From Rhynchopus euleeides (Eukaryota > Euglenozoa > Diplonemea > Diplonemida > Diplonemidae): DNA of 64,000 nucleotides. The translations under genes were made by a program, and so were the position numbers. The stretch covers positions 62,001 through 126,000 of the forward strand of contig OY723301.1 in NCBI GenBank assembly GCA_963210315.1. Reading direction: 5' to 3'. Below are positions 20,011-32,780 of this stretch, piece by piece; position 1 is the first letter of the stretch; every line of letters starts with the position of its first letter. The notes beneath the pieces are model-generated. The model did no database searches. It was not told where the DNA came from and worked only from the letters and a program-made list of their open reading frames with translations.

Positions 20011-20924
20011 CTTCGGCTCGGTTCGGTTCGCTTGTTTGCATCTGCATCTCCGGCTCGTAGCTCACAGGGCCGTAGCTCGTCCCGATGAAGGGGGAAGAGG
20101 ATAAACTGGAAAGCGAGGCTTTCCAAAAGCGCGTCAGCAAGTAACAATAAGGGCGTGTGGAATTGAGAGTGGAGAGTGGAGAGTGGAGAGTGGAAAAAGA
20201 ACGGGGTTGTGTGCTGTCGGCAGCAAGCCGCCCAGCAAAATATTGAATCGGTGAAGTTCCTCCGGGAACGACGCTTGCCCGTGGCGGGCGTAGCGCACAG
20301 GGTTTTGTTGGAAGGCGGCACTGCGACTGCCCAGCAGCCACGGGGATGCACACAGAACCCACACACAGCGTCTGCAGATCACCACCCCGAGATCAGTCAA
20401 GGGTCAGCGAGCAGCAACACACAGCCGTGTGGGATCAGCGGTCGACGTTGACGAGTAATCCGTCCGTCCCGACCAGCACAGCCCGCAGGTGGGGCAGCAG
20501 CGCCCTTTTCCGTCTATCACACCTGAACGCCTCCCCTCTGCGAAGACCGGGTCGCCAGCCGTGGCTGAGATTCGTGGGGCCCACAAAAAAATCAGCGAAC
20601 GGCAGTAGCAGCAACCACCAAAAAGCCAAAGAAGAAAAATCTGGAAAACCAGTGCTTCCCCTTCCACACACACACACACGTTCGCATTTTTGTTTAGTGT
20701 AGGTCGCACCGAGCGAAGTCTGGTGCTACCTCCACACACACCACCCCGCATCCATATCCATGCCGCAACAGCAGAGAGCAGGGGAGGGGTGAGGGGGCAC
20801 GGAACCTGCACTGCAGAGCGCGACTGACGTCACACTTGGCAGCGGTGACAAAATCACCACGAGGTCCAGAAAAAAATGATGTGGGGAGAAGAAACGAAGA
20901 AACGATAAAACGTGAAAGGTAAAA
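20011..20924 (-). repeat. Common block C7 (upstream of S2)
   Basis: 914 bp, A variant. Adjoins spacer D5. Confidence 0.9.
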
Positions 20925-21871
20925 GGTAAAAGGTAAAAGGGTGCAGCGCACGCCCATGAACCGCGGTGTGTGTTGGGTTATTTGGCGTTCCGCTCCACCG
21001 AGAGCTGTGTTCAATATTTGCAAGCGTCTGGTGCGAATATGAGATTGATTTTCCGTGTTTCCGTGTTTCAGTTTTCACTTTTTCAGGTTTCACGTTTTCC
21101 TTCTTCAGTTGTGTGAGGTCATCGCCGAATTCGTGTCGCGTGCAAACATCCACCGCATGTGGCATGTTCTCGCGAAGGAATGCAATGCACAAGAAGAAGA
21201 AGGAAAAGCGCAAAATCACATCAACATGCTGCTGGGCTCTGCCAGAGCGCAGCAGCAGGAAACAAGAGTTACAGGATGACTATTTCCACTCCACCACGAT
21301 CCTGCGGGCTACGGGGCCACGTACCAAGTGCAGGGGGTCACAGGCGCCACCACACCGAGAGTGTCCGTCTTACTGGACACGGGCGGAGCGCGCGCGTGTG
21401 CCCCCAGTGCACCCAGCTGGGCCCCATGCCCACCCCCCAGGCCTCAGAAAAGAAAAGGGCACAAAAAGAGGGGGGGCCGCCACGCACCCCCACCCCCACC
21501 CATACCCATACCCATAATCCATATCCATGCGCGCCCATCAACTCGCTGCGTTTCGGCTGCAGGTTGAGAGGACACGCACGAGGAGGGAGGGGCACGAGGG
21601 GGGCAGAGAAGGCAGGCGGGCGGATGAAAAAAAATACAAAACTTCTTTTTTCGCCAACCCAAAACACACGGCACGGTGTGCACCCCATAGGAGGGGCATT
21701 GTGTGTCTGTGTCATGTGGCATGCTGGCGGATAGCGCATGGCCGGTGGGCGCGCGCGCATGGAGGATGGTGTTTGTTGTTGAATGGTCGGGGACGCCGTC
21801 GCAGCAATTGAGGAACACGCTGCGTGCGCGGGCGGGCGGGGCCGCACATGAGATAGGGGGGGGGCAGACGA
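20925..21871 (-). other. Spacer D5, 3' of P5
   Basis: 947 bp, standard form. Confidence 0.7.
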
Positions 21872-22975
21872 TCAGTGGTCGTAGCAGTTGTCCTGGATCT
21901 GCTGCCACGCCACCCGGAAGTGCTTCGCAAACAGGGCCTTGTCATTCATGAACTCGCGCACAATCTTGCGCAGGCGCCTGTCGTGCCGCAGCACCATGTC
22001 GATCGGCAGCATCACGAAGCGCAGACCGGGGCCTCCCTTGTACTGCAGGTCAGTCCCCCACATCCGGGCCGTGTACGGTCCCCAGGCCCCCCGCTCAAGG
22101 TTGTAAAAGTACTCGTTCCCGAACACGTGGTTGTCCGCCGTCCACTGCCCCTCGTTCCCGCTGATTTCCTTGTGCATCCCCCCCATGTTGTGGGCTCCGA
22201 GGAGGCTGACGATCTTGTACAACGCGTCCTTGTCGGTGTCCAGCGAGATCCCCAGCTCCCCAAACTTCTCAAACAGGTACTTCAGCGTGTCCCGGTGGGG
22301 GAACCAGTCCTCGTTGATGCGCTTTGTGGGCATCCGGGTGTTGTCTGCGACGCACTGCTCCGCCAGCTCCGACGCCTCGTAGTCGCGCCGCCCGGGCTTG
22401 AAGTGCAGCGACGGGCTCCCCATGTACTCGAGGGCTGTGTTCCCCGCCAGCTGGTACAGGTCTGCGTACGTCACGAAGGGGTGCGCCTTCTTCACCTTCT
22501 CGAGTTTTTCCGCCGCCACGTCCAGCCCCTTGTTCTCCCCCAGGTTGTGTTCGGGACCGCCGGGCCGCAGGCACCCACCCGCACCACCGCCAATCGGCTT
22601 CAGCGCAGGGTTGTACTGCGCCATCGAGTGCCACGCCATGCGCACCAGCAGCGGGCGGAAGGCGGCCTCCTCCTCCTCGAGCACCTCCACAATCGACTCC
22701 ACCACAGGCTTGTACTCCTTAATCGCCTCCACCACGATCCCCTCCCCACAGGGTGTCAGGGGGCCTGTGGTGGGCGGGCTGCCGCCGCGGCCGCCGAAGA
22801 TAGCCTTCCCGTACTTATCCCAGATGCTGCCAGGCGACTTCGACTTACCCCAGATGCCGCCATGCGACTTCGACTTCGACTTCGACTTGCCCCAAGACGA
22901 CTTGCCCTTGCCCCACAGAAACCCGTCGCACGTCCCTGCCATCACAACTAGGACAAGCAGTGTTGCCAGCTTCAT
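21872..22975 (-). CDS. P5: class I heme peroxidase, 367-aa variant with one GGIW
   Basis: Same allele as P4. The P4-S2 and P5-S3 pairs share both the single-GGIW allele and the short-body substitution, so a two-unit (about 4.35 kb) segment was probably duplicated as a block. Confidence 0.88.
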   Translation of the reverse strand: MKLATLLVLVVMAGTCDGFLWGKGKSSWGKSKSKSKSHGGIWGKSKSPGSIWDKYGKAIFGGRGGSPPTTGPLTPCGEGIVVEAIKEYKPVVESIVEVLEEEEAAFRPLLVRMAWHSMAQYNPALKPIGGGAGGCLRPGGPEHNLGENKGLDVAAEKLEKVKKAHPFVTYADLYQLAGNTALEYMGSPSLHFKPGRRDYEASELAEQCVADNTRMPTKRINEDWFPHRDTLKYLFEKFGELGISLDTDKDALYKIVSLLGAHNMGGMHKEISGNEGQWTADNHVFGNEYFYNLERGAWGPYTARMWGTDLQYKGGPGLRFVMLPIDMVLRHDRRLRKIVREFMNDKALFAKHFRVAWQQIQDNCYDH

Positions 22976-23153
22976 GGTGCGGCCTGGGAGTGTGAAAGTA
23001 CAAAAGGGTAAAACCTGCGGCGGGGGGCGTGGTGTGGTGTGGTGTGGTGGGGTGGGGTGTGGACGCACGTCATCCCTGAAAACTTCACAGCAAAGCAATT
23101 CTATGAGGGGGATGCACCAACTTCTCAGAGATGTGTTGGGTGGGGGGGCAGCG

Positions 23154-24067
23154 CTTCGGCTCGGTTCGGTTCGCTTGTTTGCATCTGCATCTCCGGCTCG
23201 TAGCTCACAGGGCCGTAGCTCGTCCCGATGAAGGGGGAAGAGGATAAACTGGAAAGCGAGGCTTTCCAAAAGCGCGTCAGCAAGTAACAATAAGGGCGTG
23301 TGGAATTGAGAGTGGAGAGTGGAGAGTGGAGAGTGGAAAAAGAACGGGGTTGTGTGCTGTCGGCAGCAAGCCGCCCAGCAAAATATTGAATCGGTGAAGT
23401 TCCTCCGGGAACGACGCTTGCCCGTGGCGGGCGTAGCGCACAGGGTTTTGTTGGAAGGCGGCACTGCGACTGCCCAGCAGCCACGGGGATGCACACAGAA
23501 CCCACACACAGCGTCTGCAGATCACCACCCCGAGATCAGTCAAGGGTCAGCGAGCAGCAACACACAGCCGTGTGGGATCAGCGGTCGACGTTGACGAGTA
23601 ATCCGTCCGTCCCGACCAGCACAGCCCGCAGGTGGGGCAGCAGCGCCCTTTTCCGTCTATCACACCTGAACGCCTCCCCTCTGCGAAGACCGGGTCGCCA
23701 GCCGTGGCTGAGATTCGTGGGGCCCACAAAAAAATCAGCGAACGGCAGTAGCAGCAACCACCAAAAAGCCAAAGAAGAAAAATCTGGAAAACCAGTGCTT
23801 CCCCTTCCACACACACACACACGTTCGCCTTTTTGTTTAGTGTAGGTCGCACCGAGCGAAGTCTGGTGCTACCTCCACACACACCACCCCGCATCCATAT
23901 CCATGCCGCAACAGCAGAGAGCAGGGGAGGGGTGAGGGGGCACGGAACCTGCACTGCAGAGCGCGACTGACGTCACACTTGGCAGCGGTGACAAAATCAC
24001 CACGAGGTCCAGAAAAAAATGATGTGGGGAGAAGAAACGAAGAAACGATAAAACGTGAAAGGTAAAA
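23154..24067 (-). repeat. Common block C8 (upstream of P5)
   Basis: 914 bp, C variant. Adjoins S3. Confidence 0.9.
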
Positions 24068-24358
24068 TACTTTCCTACACGATGCACCACTCACCACACG
24101 AAAGAAAAGAAACAGAACTTGTTTGTTGACCGCATCCACCGAGCGACGACCTGCAGGGCGCGGGTGGACTCATTACAAGCAAACAAGCGGGAACAACATG
24201 CAAAGTCCGAGAAGACACGACGGGTGCATTCGCAAAGACGGCTGTGAGACAGTGAGGAAGTCCTGCACAACAGGTAGAAAGGGGACAGGACGGGAAGGGG
24301 TGGTGGGATGCACCAACTTCTCAGAGATGCAGGGGGGACGGGGGGTCGGGAGTCACCT
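24068..24358 (-). repeat. S3: short body
   Basis: 291 bp, mini-frame at 24091-24135, with the S2-type A at 24142. Confidence 0.7.
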
Positions 24359-25272
24359 CTTCGGCTCGGTTCGGTTCGCTTGTTTGCATCTGCATCTCCG
24401 GCTCGTAGCTCACAGGGCCGTAGCTCGTCCCGATGAAGGGGGAAGAGGATAAACTGGAAAGCGAGGCTTTCCAAAAGCGCGTCAGCAAGTAACAATAAGG
24501 GCGTGTGGAATTGAGAGTGGAGAGTGGAGAGTGGAGAGTGGAAAAAGAACGGGGTTGTGTGCTGTCGGCAGCAAGCCGCCCAGCAAAATATTGAATCGGT
24601 GAAGTTCCTCCGGGAACGACGCTTGCCCGTGGCGGGCGTAGCGCACAGGGTTTTGTTGGAAGGCGGCACTGCGACTGCCCAGCAGCCACGGGGATGCACA
24701 CAGAACCCACACACAGCGTCTGCAGATCACCACCCCGAGATCAGTCAAGGGTCAGCGAGCAGCAACACACAGCCGTGTGGGATCAGCGGTCGACGTTGAC
24801 GAGTAATCCGTCCGTCCCGACCAGCACAGCCCGCAGGTGGGGCAGCAGCGCCCTTTTCCGTCTATCACACCTGAACGCCTCCCCTCTGCGAAGACCGGGT
24901 CGCCAGCCGTGGCTGAGATTCGTGGGGCCCACAAAAAAATCAGCGAACGGCAGTAGCAGCAACCACCAAAAAGCCAAAGAAGAAAAATCTGGAAAACCAG
25001 TGCTTCCCCTTCCACACACACACACACGTTCGCATTTTTGTTTAGTGTAGGTCGCACCGAGCGAAGTCTGGTGCTACCTCCACACACACCACCCCGCATC
25101 CATATCCATGCCGCAACAGCAGAGAGCAGGGGAGGGGTGAGGGGGCACGGAACCTGCACTGCAGAGCGCGACTGACGTCACACTTGGCAGCGGTGACAAA
25201 ATCACCACGAGGTCCAGAAAAAAATGATGTGGGGAGAAGAAACGAAGAAACGATAAAACGTGAAAGGTAAAA
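24359..25272 (-). repeat. Common block C9 (upstream of S3)
   Basis: 914 bp, A variant. Adjoins spacer D6. Confidence 0.9.
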
Positions 25273-26219
25273 GGTAAAAGGTAAAAGGGTGCAGCGCACG
25301 CCCATGAACCGCGGTGTGTGTTGGGTTATTTGGCGTTCCGCTCCACCGAGAGCTGTGTTCAATATTTGCAAGCGTCTGGTGCGAATATGAGATTGATTTT
25401 CCGTGTTTCCGTGTTTCAGTTTTCACTTTTTCAGGTTTCACGTTTTCCTTCTTCAGTTGTGTGAGGTCATCGCCGAATTCGTGTCGCGTGCAAACATCCA
25501 CCGCATGTGGCATGTTCTCGCGAAGGAATGCAATGCACAAGAAGAAGAAGGAAAAGCGCAAAATCACATCAACATGCTGCTGGGCTCTGCCAGAGCGCAG
25601 CAGCAGGAAACAAGAGTTACAGGATGACTATTTCCACTCCACCACGATCCTGCGGGCTACGGGGCCACGTACCAAGTGCAGGGGGTCACAGGCGCCACCA
25701 CACCGAGAGTGTCCGTCTTACTGGACACGGGCGGAGCGCGCGCGTGTGCCCCCAGTGCACCCAGCTGGGCCCCATGCCCACCCCCCAGGCCTCAGAAAAG
25801 AAAAGGGCACAAAAAGAGGGGGGGCCGCCACGCACCCCCACCCCCACCCATACCCATACCCATAATCCATATCCATGCGCGCCCATCAACTCGCTGCGTT
25901 TCGGCTGCAGGTTGAGAGGACACGCACGAGGAGGGAGGGGCACGAGGGGGGCAGAGAAGGCAGGCGGGCGGATGAAAAAAAATACAAAACTTCTTTTTTC
26001 GCCAACCCAAAACACACGGCACGGTGTGCACCCCATAGGAGGGGCATTGTGTGTCTGTGTCATGTGGCATGCTGGCGGATAGCGCATGGCCGGTGGGCGC
26101 GCGCGCATGGAGGATGGTGTTTGTTGTTGAATGGTCGGGGACGCCGTCGCAGCAATTGAGGAACACGCTGCGTGCGCGGGCGGGCGGGGCCGCACATGAG
26201 ATAGGGGGGGGGCAGACGA
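25273..26219 (-). other. Spacer D6, 3' of P6
   Basis: 947 bp, standard form. Confidence 0.7.
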
Positions 26220-27335
26220 TCAGTGGTCGTAGCAGTTGTCCTGGATCTGCTGCCACGCCACCCGGAAGTGCTTCGCAAACAGGGCCTTGTCATTCATGAA
26301 CTCGCGCACAATCTTGCGCAGGCGCCTGTCGTGCCGCAGCACCATGTCGATCGGCAGCATCACGAAGCGCAGACCGGGGCCTCCCTTGTACTGCAGGTCA
26401 GTCCCCCACATCCGGGCCGTGTACGGTCCCCAGGCCCCCCGCTCAAGGTTGTAAAAGTACTCGTTCCCGAACACGTGGTTGTCCGCCGTCCACTGCCCCT
26501 CGTTCCCGCTGATTTCCTTGTGCATCCCCCCCATGTTGTGGGCTCCGAGGAGGCTGACGATCTTGTACAACGCGTCCTTGTCGGTGTCCAGCGAGATCCC
26601 CAGCTCCCCAAACTTCTCAAACAGGTACTTCAGCGTGTCCCGGTGGGGGAACCAGTCCTCGTTGATGCGCTTTGTGGGCATCCGGGTGTTGTCTGCGACG
26701 CACTGCTCCGCCAGCTCCGACGCCTCGTAGTCGCGCCGCCCGGGCTTGAAGTGCAGCGACGGGCTCCCCATGTACTCGAGGGCTGTGTTCCCCGCCAGCT
26801 GGTACAGGTCTGCGTACGTCACGAAGGGGTGCGCCTTCTTCACCTTCTCGAGTTTTTCCGCCGCCACGTCCAGCCCCTTGTTCTCCCCCAGGTTGTGTTC
26901 GGGACCGCCGGGCCGCAGGCACCCACCCGCACCACCGCCAATCGGCTTCAGCGCAGGGTTGTACTGCGCCATCGAGTGCCACGCCATGCGCACCAGCAGC
27001 GGGCGGAAGGCGGCCTCCTCCTCCTCGAGCACCTCCACAATCGACTCCACCACAGGCTTGTACTCCTTAATCGCCTCCACCACGATCCCCTCCCCACAGG
27101 GTGTCAGGGGGCCTGTGGTGGGCGGGCTGCCGCCGCGGCCGCCGAAGATAGCCTTCCCGTACTTATCCCAGATGCTGCCAGGCGACTTCGACTTACCCCA
27201 GATGCCGCCCCAGATGCCGCCATGCGACTTCGACTTCGACTTCGACTTGCCCCAAGACGACTTGCCCTTGCCCCACAGAAACCCGTCGCACGTCCCTGCC
27301 ATCACAACTAGGACAAGCAGTGTTGCCAGCTTCAT
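26220..27335 (-). CDS. P6: class I heme peroxidase, full 371 aa
   Basis: Full-length allele, protein as P1. Lies between S3 (low side) and P7 (high side). Confidence 0.88.
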   Translation of the reverse strand: MKLATLLVLVVMAGTCDGFLWGKGKSSWGKSKSKSKSHGGIWGGIWGKSKSPGSIWDKYGKAIFGGRGGSPPTTGPLTPCGEGIVVEAIKEYKPVVESIVEVLEEEEAAFRPLLVRMAWHSMAQYNPALKPIGGGAGGCLRPGGPEHNLGENKGLDVAAEKLEKVKKAHPFVTYADLYQLAGNTALEYMGSPSLHFKPGRRDYEASELAEQCVADNTRMPTKRINEDWFPHRDTLKYLFEKFGELGISLDTDKDALYKIVSLLGAHNMGGMHKEISGNEGQWTADNHVFGNEYFYNLERGAWGPYTARMWGTDLQYKGGPGLRFVMLPIDMVLRHDRRLRKIVREFMNDKALFAKHFRVAWQQIQDNCYDH

Positions 27336-27513
27336 GGTGCGGCCTGGGAGTGTGAAAGTACAAAAGGGTAAAACCTGCGGCGGGGGGCGTGGTGTGGTGT
27401 GGTGTGGTGGGGTGGGGTGTGGACGCACGTCATCCCTGAAAACTTCACAGCAAAGCAATTCTATGAGGGGGATGCACCAACTTCTCAGAGATGTGTTGGG
27501 TGGGGGGGCAGCG

Positions 27514-28427
27514 CTTCGGCTCGGTTCGGTTCGCTTGTTTGCATCTGCATCTCCGGCTCGTAGCTCACAGGGCCGTAGCTCGTCCCGATGAAGGGGGAAG
27601 AGGATAAACTGGAAAGCGAGGCTTTCCAAAAGCGCGTCAGCAAGTAACAATAAGGGCGTGTGGAATTGAGAGTGGAGAGTGGAGAGTGGAGAGTGGAAAA
27701 AGAACGGGGTTGTGTGCTGTCGGCAGCAAGCCGCCCAGCAAAATATTGAATCGGTGAAGTTCCTCCGGGAACGACGCTTGCCCGTGGCGGGCGTAGCGCA
27801 CAGGGTTTTGTTGGAAGGCGGCACTGCGACTGCCCAGCAGCCACGGGGATGCACACAGAACCCACACACAGCGTCTGCAGATCACCACCCCGAGATCAGT
27901 CAAGGGTCAGCGAGCAGCAACACACAGCCGTGTGGGATCAGCGGTCGACGTTGACGAGTAATCCGTCCGTCCCGACCAGCACAGCCCGCAGGTGGGGCAG
28001 CAGCGCCCTTTTCCGTCTATCACACCTGAACGCCTCCCCTCTGCGAAGACCGGGTCGCCAGCCGTGGCTGAGATTCGTGGGGCCCACAAAAAAATCAGCG
28101 AACGGCAGTAGCAGCAACCACCAAAAAGCCAAAGAAGAAAAATCTGGAAAACCAGTGCTTCCCCTTCCACACACACACACACGTTCGCATTTTTGTTTAG
28201 TGTAGGTCGCACCGAGCGAAGTCTGGTGCTACCTCCACACACACCACCCCGCATCCATATCCATGCCGCAACAGCAGAGAGCAGGGGAGGGGTGAGGGGG
28301 CACGGAACCTGCACTGCAGAGCGCGACTGACGTCACACTTGGCAGCGGTGACAAAATCACCACGAGGTCCAGAAAAAAATGATGTGGGGAGAAGAAACGA
28401 AGAAACGATAAAACGTGAAAGGTAAAA
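27514..28427 (-). repeat. Common block C10 (upstream of P6)
   Basis: 914 bp, A variant. Adjoins spacer D7. Confidence 0.9.
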
Positions 28428-29367
28428 GGTAAAAGGGTGCAGCGCACGCCCATGAACCGCGGTGTGTGTTGGGTTATTTGGCGTTCCGCTCCACCGAGAG
28501 CTGTGTTCAATATTTGCAAGCGTCTGGTGCGAATATGAGATTGATTTTCCGTGTTTCCGTGTTTCAGTTTTCACTTTTTCAGGTTTCACGTTTTCCTTCT
28601 TCAGTTGTGTGAGGTCATCGCCGAATTCGTGTCGCGTGCAAACATCCACCGCATGTGGCATGTTCTCGCGAAGGAATGCAATGCACAAGAAGAAGAAGGA
28701 AAAGCGCAAAATCACATCAACATGCTGCTGGGCTCTGCCAGAGCGCAGCAGCAGGAAACAAGAGTTACAGGATGACTATTTCCACTCCACCACGATCCTG
28801 CGGGCTACGGGGCCACGTACCAAGTGCAGGGGGTCACAGGCGCCACCACACCGAGAGTGTCCGTCTTACTGGACACGGGCGGAGCGCGCGCGTGTGCCCC
28901 CAGTGCACCCAGCTGGGCCCCATGCCCACCCCCCAGGCCTCAGAAAAGAAAAGGGCACAAAAAGAGGGGGGGCCGCCACGCACCCCCACCCCCACCCATA
29001 CCCATACCCATAATCCATATCCATGCGCGCCCATCAACTCGCTGCGTTTCGGCTGCAGGTTGAGAGGACACGCACGAGGAGGGAGGGGCACGAGGGGGGC
29101 AGAGAAGGCAGGCGGGCGGATGAAAAAAAATACAAAACTTCTTTTTTCGCCAACCCAAAACACACGGCACGGTGTGCACCCCATAGGAGGGGCATTGTGT
29201 GTCTGTGTCATGTGGCATGCTGGCGGATAGCGCATGGCCGGTGGGCGCGCGCGCATGGAGGATGGTGTTTGTTGTTGAATGGTCGGGGACGCCGTCGCAG
29301 CAATTGAGGAACACGCTGCGTGCGCGGGCGGGCGGGGCCGCACATGAGATAGGGGGGGGGCAGACGA
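28428..29367 (-). other. Spacer D7, 3' of P7
   Basis: 940 bp. It lacks one GGTAAAA heptamer, like D1; the only other copy with this length. Confidence 0.7.
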
Positions 29368-30483
29368 TCAGTGGTCGTAGCAGTTGTCCTGGATCTGCTG
29401 CCACGCCACCCGGAAGTGCTTCGCAAACAGGGCCTTGTCATTCATGAACTCGCGCACAATCTTGCGCAGGCGCCTGTCGTGCCGCAGCACCATGTCGATC
29501 GGCAGCATCACGAAGCGCAGACCGGGGCCTCCCTTGTACTGCAGGTCAGTCCCCCACATCCGGGCCGTGTACGGTCCCCAGGCCCCCCGCTCAAGGTTGT
29601 AAAAGTACTCGTTCCCGAACACGTGGTTGTCCGCCGTCCACTGCCCCTCGTTCCCGCTGATTTCCTTGTGCATCCCCCCCATGTTGTGGGCTCCGAGGAG
29701 GCTGACGATCTTGTACAACGCGTCCTTGTCGGTGTCCAGCGAGATCCCCAGCTCCCCAAACTTCTCAAACAGGTACTTCAGCGTGTCCCGGTGGGGGAAC
29801 CAGTCCTCGTTGATGCGCTTTGTGGGCATCCGGGTGTTGTCTGCGACGCACTGCTCCGCCAGCTCCGACGCCTCGTAGTCGCGCCGCCCGGGCTTGAAGT
29901 GCAGCGACGGGCTCCCCATGTACTCGAGGGCTGTGTTCCCCGCCAGCTGGTACAGGTCTGCGTACGTCACGAAGGGGTGCGCCTTCTTCACCTTCTCGAG
30001 TTTTTCCGCCGCCACGTCCAGCCCCTTGTTCTCCCCCAGGTTGTGTTCGGGACCGCCGGGCCGCAGGCACCCACCCGCACCACCGCCAATCGGCTTCAGC
30101 GCAGGGTTGTACTGCGCCATCGAGTGCCACGCCATGCGCACCAGCAGCGGGCGGAAGGCGGCCTCCTCCTCCTCGAGCACCTCCACAATCGACTCCACCA
30201 CAGGCTTGTACTCCTTAATCGCCTCCACCACGATCCCCTCCCCACAGGGTGTCAGGGGGCCTGTGGTGGGCGGGCTGCCGCCGCGGCCGCCGAAGATAGC
30301 CTTCCCGTACTTATCCCAGATGCTGCCAGGCGACTTCGACTTACCCCAGATGCCGCCCCAGATGCCGCCATGCGACTTCGACTTCGACTTCGACTTGCCC
30401 CAAGACGACTTGCCCTTGCCCCACAGAAACCCGTCGCACGTCCCTGCCATCACAACTAGGACAAGCAGTGTTGCCAGCTTCAT
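29368..30483 (-). CDS. P7: class I heme peroxidase, full 371 aa
   Basis: Full-length allele. Like P1, it combines the 371-aa form, the short spacer and an S unit next upstream (S4), suggesting P1-S1 and P7-S4 derive from one ancestral segment. Confidence 0.88.
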   Translation of the reverse strand: MKLATLLVLVVMAGTCDGFLWGKGKSSWGKSKSKSKSHGGIWGGIWGKSKSPGSIWDKYGKAIFGGRGGSPPTTGPLTPCGEGIVVEAIKEYKPVVESIVEVLEEEEAAFRPLLVRMAWHSMAQYNPALKPIGGGAGGCLRPGGPEHNLGENKGLDVAAEKLEKVKKAHPFVTYADLYQLAGNTALEYMGSPSLHFKPGRRDYEASELAEQCVADNTRMPTKRINEDWFPHRDTLKYLFEKFGELGISLDTDKDALYKIVSLLGAHNMGGMHKEISGNEGQWTADNHVFGNEYFYNLERGAWGPYTARMWGTDLQYKGGPGLRFVMLPIDMVLRHDRRLRKIVREFMNDKALFAKHFRVAWQQIQDNCYDH

Positions 30484-30661
30484 GGTGCGGCCTGGGAGTG
30501 TGAAAGTACAAAAGGGTAAAACCTGCGGCGGGGGGCGTGGTGTGGTGTGGTGTGGTGGGGTGGGGTGTGGACGCACGTCATCCCTGAAAACTTCACAGCA
30601 AAGCAATTCTATGAGGGGGATGCACCAACTTCTCAGAGATGTGTTGGGTGGGGGGGCAGCG

Positions 30662-31575
30662 CTTCGGCTCGGTTCGGTTCGCTTGTTTGCATCTGCATCT
30701 CCGGCTCGTAGCTCACAGGGCCGTAGCTCGTCCCGATGAAGGGGGAAGAGGATAAACTGGAAAGCGAGGCTTTCCAAAAGCGCGTCAGCAAGTAACAATA
30801 AGGGCGTGTGGAATTGAGAGTGGAGAGTGGAGAGTGGAGAGTGGAAAAAGAACGGGGTTGTGTGCTGTCGGCAGCAAGCCGCCCAGCAAAATATTGAATC
30901 GGTGAAGTTCCTCCGGGAACGACGCTTGCCCGTGGCGGGCGTAGCGCACAGGGTTTTGTTGGAAGGCGGCACTGCGACTGCCCAGCAGCCACGGGGATGC
31001 ACACAGAACCCACACACAGCGTCTGCAGATCACCACCCCGAGATCAGTCAAGGGTCAGCGAGCAGCAACACACAGCCGTGTGGGATCAGCGGTCGACGTT
31101 GACGAGTAATCCGTCCGTCCCGACCAGCACAGCCCGCAGGTGGGGCAGCAGCGCCCTTTTCCGTCTATCACACCTGAACGCCTCCCCTCTGCGAAGACCG
31201 GGTCGCCAGCCGTGGCTGAGATTCGTGGGGCCCACAAAAAAATCAGCGAACGGCAGTAGCAGCAACCACCAAAAAGCCAAAGAAGAAAAATCTGGAAAAC
31301 CAGTGCTTCCCCTTCCACACACACACACACGTTCGCCTTTTTGTTTAGTGTAGGTCGCACCGAGCGAAGTCTGGTGCTACCTCCACACACACCACCCCGC
31401 ATCCATATCCATGCCGCAACAGCAGAGAGCAGGGGAGGGGTGAGGGGGCACGGAACCTGCACTGCAGAGCGCGACTGACGTCACACTTGGCAGCGGTGAC
31501 AAAATCACCACGAGGTCCAGAAAAAAATGATGTGGGGAGAAGAAACGAAGAAACGATAAAACGTGAAAGGTAAAA
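30662..31575 (-). repeat. Common block C11 (upstream of P7)
   Basis: 914 bp, C variant. Adjoins S4. Confidence 0.9.
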
Positions 31576-31866
31576 TACTTTCCTACACGATGCACCACTC
31601 ACCACACGAAAGAAAAGAAACAGAACTTGTTTGTTGACCGCATCCACCGCGCGACGACCTGCAGGGCGCGGGTGGACTCATTACAAGCAAACAAGCGGGA
31701 ACAACATGCAAAGTCCGAGAAGACACGACGGGTGCATTCGCAAAGACGGCTGTGAGACAGTGAGGAAGTCCTGCACAACAGGTAGAAAGGGGACAGGACG
31801 GGAAGGGGTGGTGGGATGCACCAACTTCTCAGAGATGCAGGGGGGACGGGGGGTCGGGAGTCACCT
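31576..31866 (-). repeat. S4: short body
   Basis: 291 bp, S1-type sequence, mini-frame at 31599-31643. Confidence 0.7.
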
Positions 31867-32780
31867 CTTCGGCTCGGTTCGGTTCGCTTGTTTGCATCTG
31901 CATCTCCGGCTCGTAGCTCACAGGGCCGTAGCTCGTCCCGATGAAGGGGGAAGAGGATAAACTGGAAAGCGAGGCTTTCCAAAAGCGCGTCAGCAAGTAA
32001 CAATAAGGGCGTGTGGAATTGAGAGTGGAGAGTGGAGAGTGGAGAGTGGAAAAAGAACGGGGTTGTGTGCTGTCGGCAGCAAGCCGCCCAGCAAAATATT
32101 GAATCGGTGAAGTTCCTCCGGGAACGACGCTTGCCCGTGGCGGGCGTAGCGCACAGGGTTTTGTTGGAAGGCGGCACTGCGACTGCCCAGCAGCCACGGG
32201 GATGCACACAGAACCCACACACAGCGTCTGCAGATCACCACCCCGAGATCAGTCAAGGGTCAGCGAGCAGCAACACACAGCCGTGTGGGATCAGCGGTCG
32301 ACGTTGACGAGTAATCCGTCCGTCCCGACCAGCACAGCCCGCAGGTGGGGCAGCAGCGCCCTTTTCCGTCTATCACACCTGAACGCCTCCCCTCTGCGAA
32401 GACCGGGTCGCCAGCCGTGGCTGAGATTCGTGGGGCCCACAAAAAAATCAGCGAACGGCAGTAGCAGCAACCACCAAAAAGCCAAAGAAGAAAAATCTGG
32501 AAAACCAGTGCTTCCCCTTCCACACACACACACACGTTCGCCTTTTTGTTTAGTGTAGGTCGCACCGAGCGAAGTCTGGTGCTACCTCCACACACACCAC
32601 CCCGCATCCATATCCATGCCGCAACAGCAGAGAGCAGGGGAGGGGTGAGGGGGCACGGAACCTGCACTGCAGAGCGCGACTGACGTCACACTTGGCAGCG
32701 GTGACAAAATCACCACGAGGTCCAGAAAAAAATGATGTGGGGAGAAGAAACGAAGAAACGATAAAACGTGAAAGGTAAAA
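31867..32780 (-). repeat. Common block C12 (upstream of S4)
   Basis: 914 bp, C variant. Adjoins spacer D8. Confidence 0.9.
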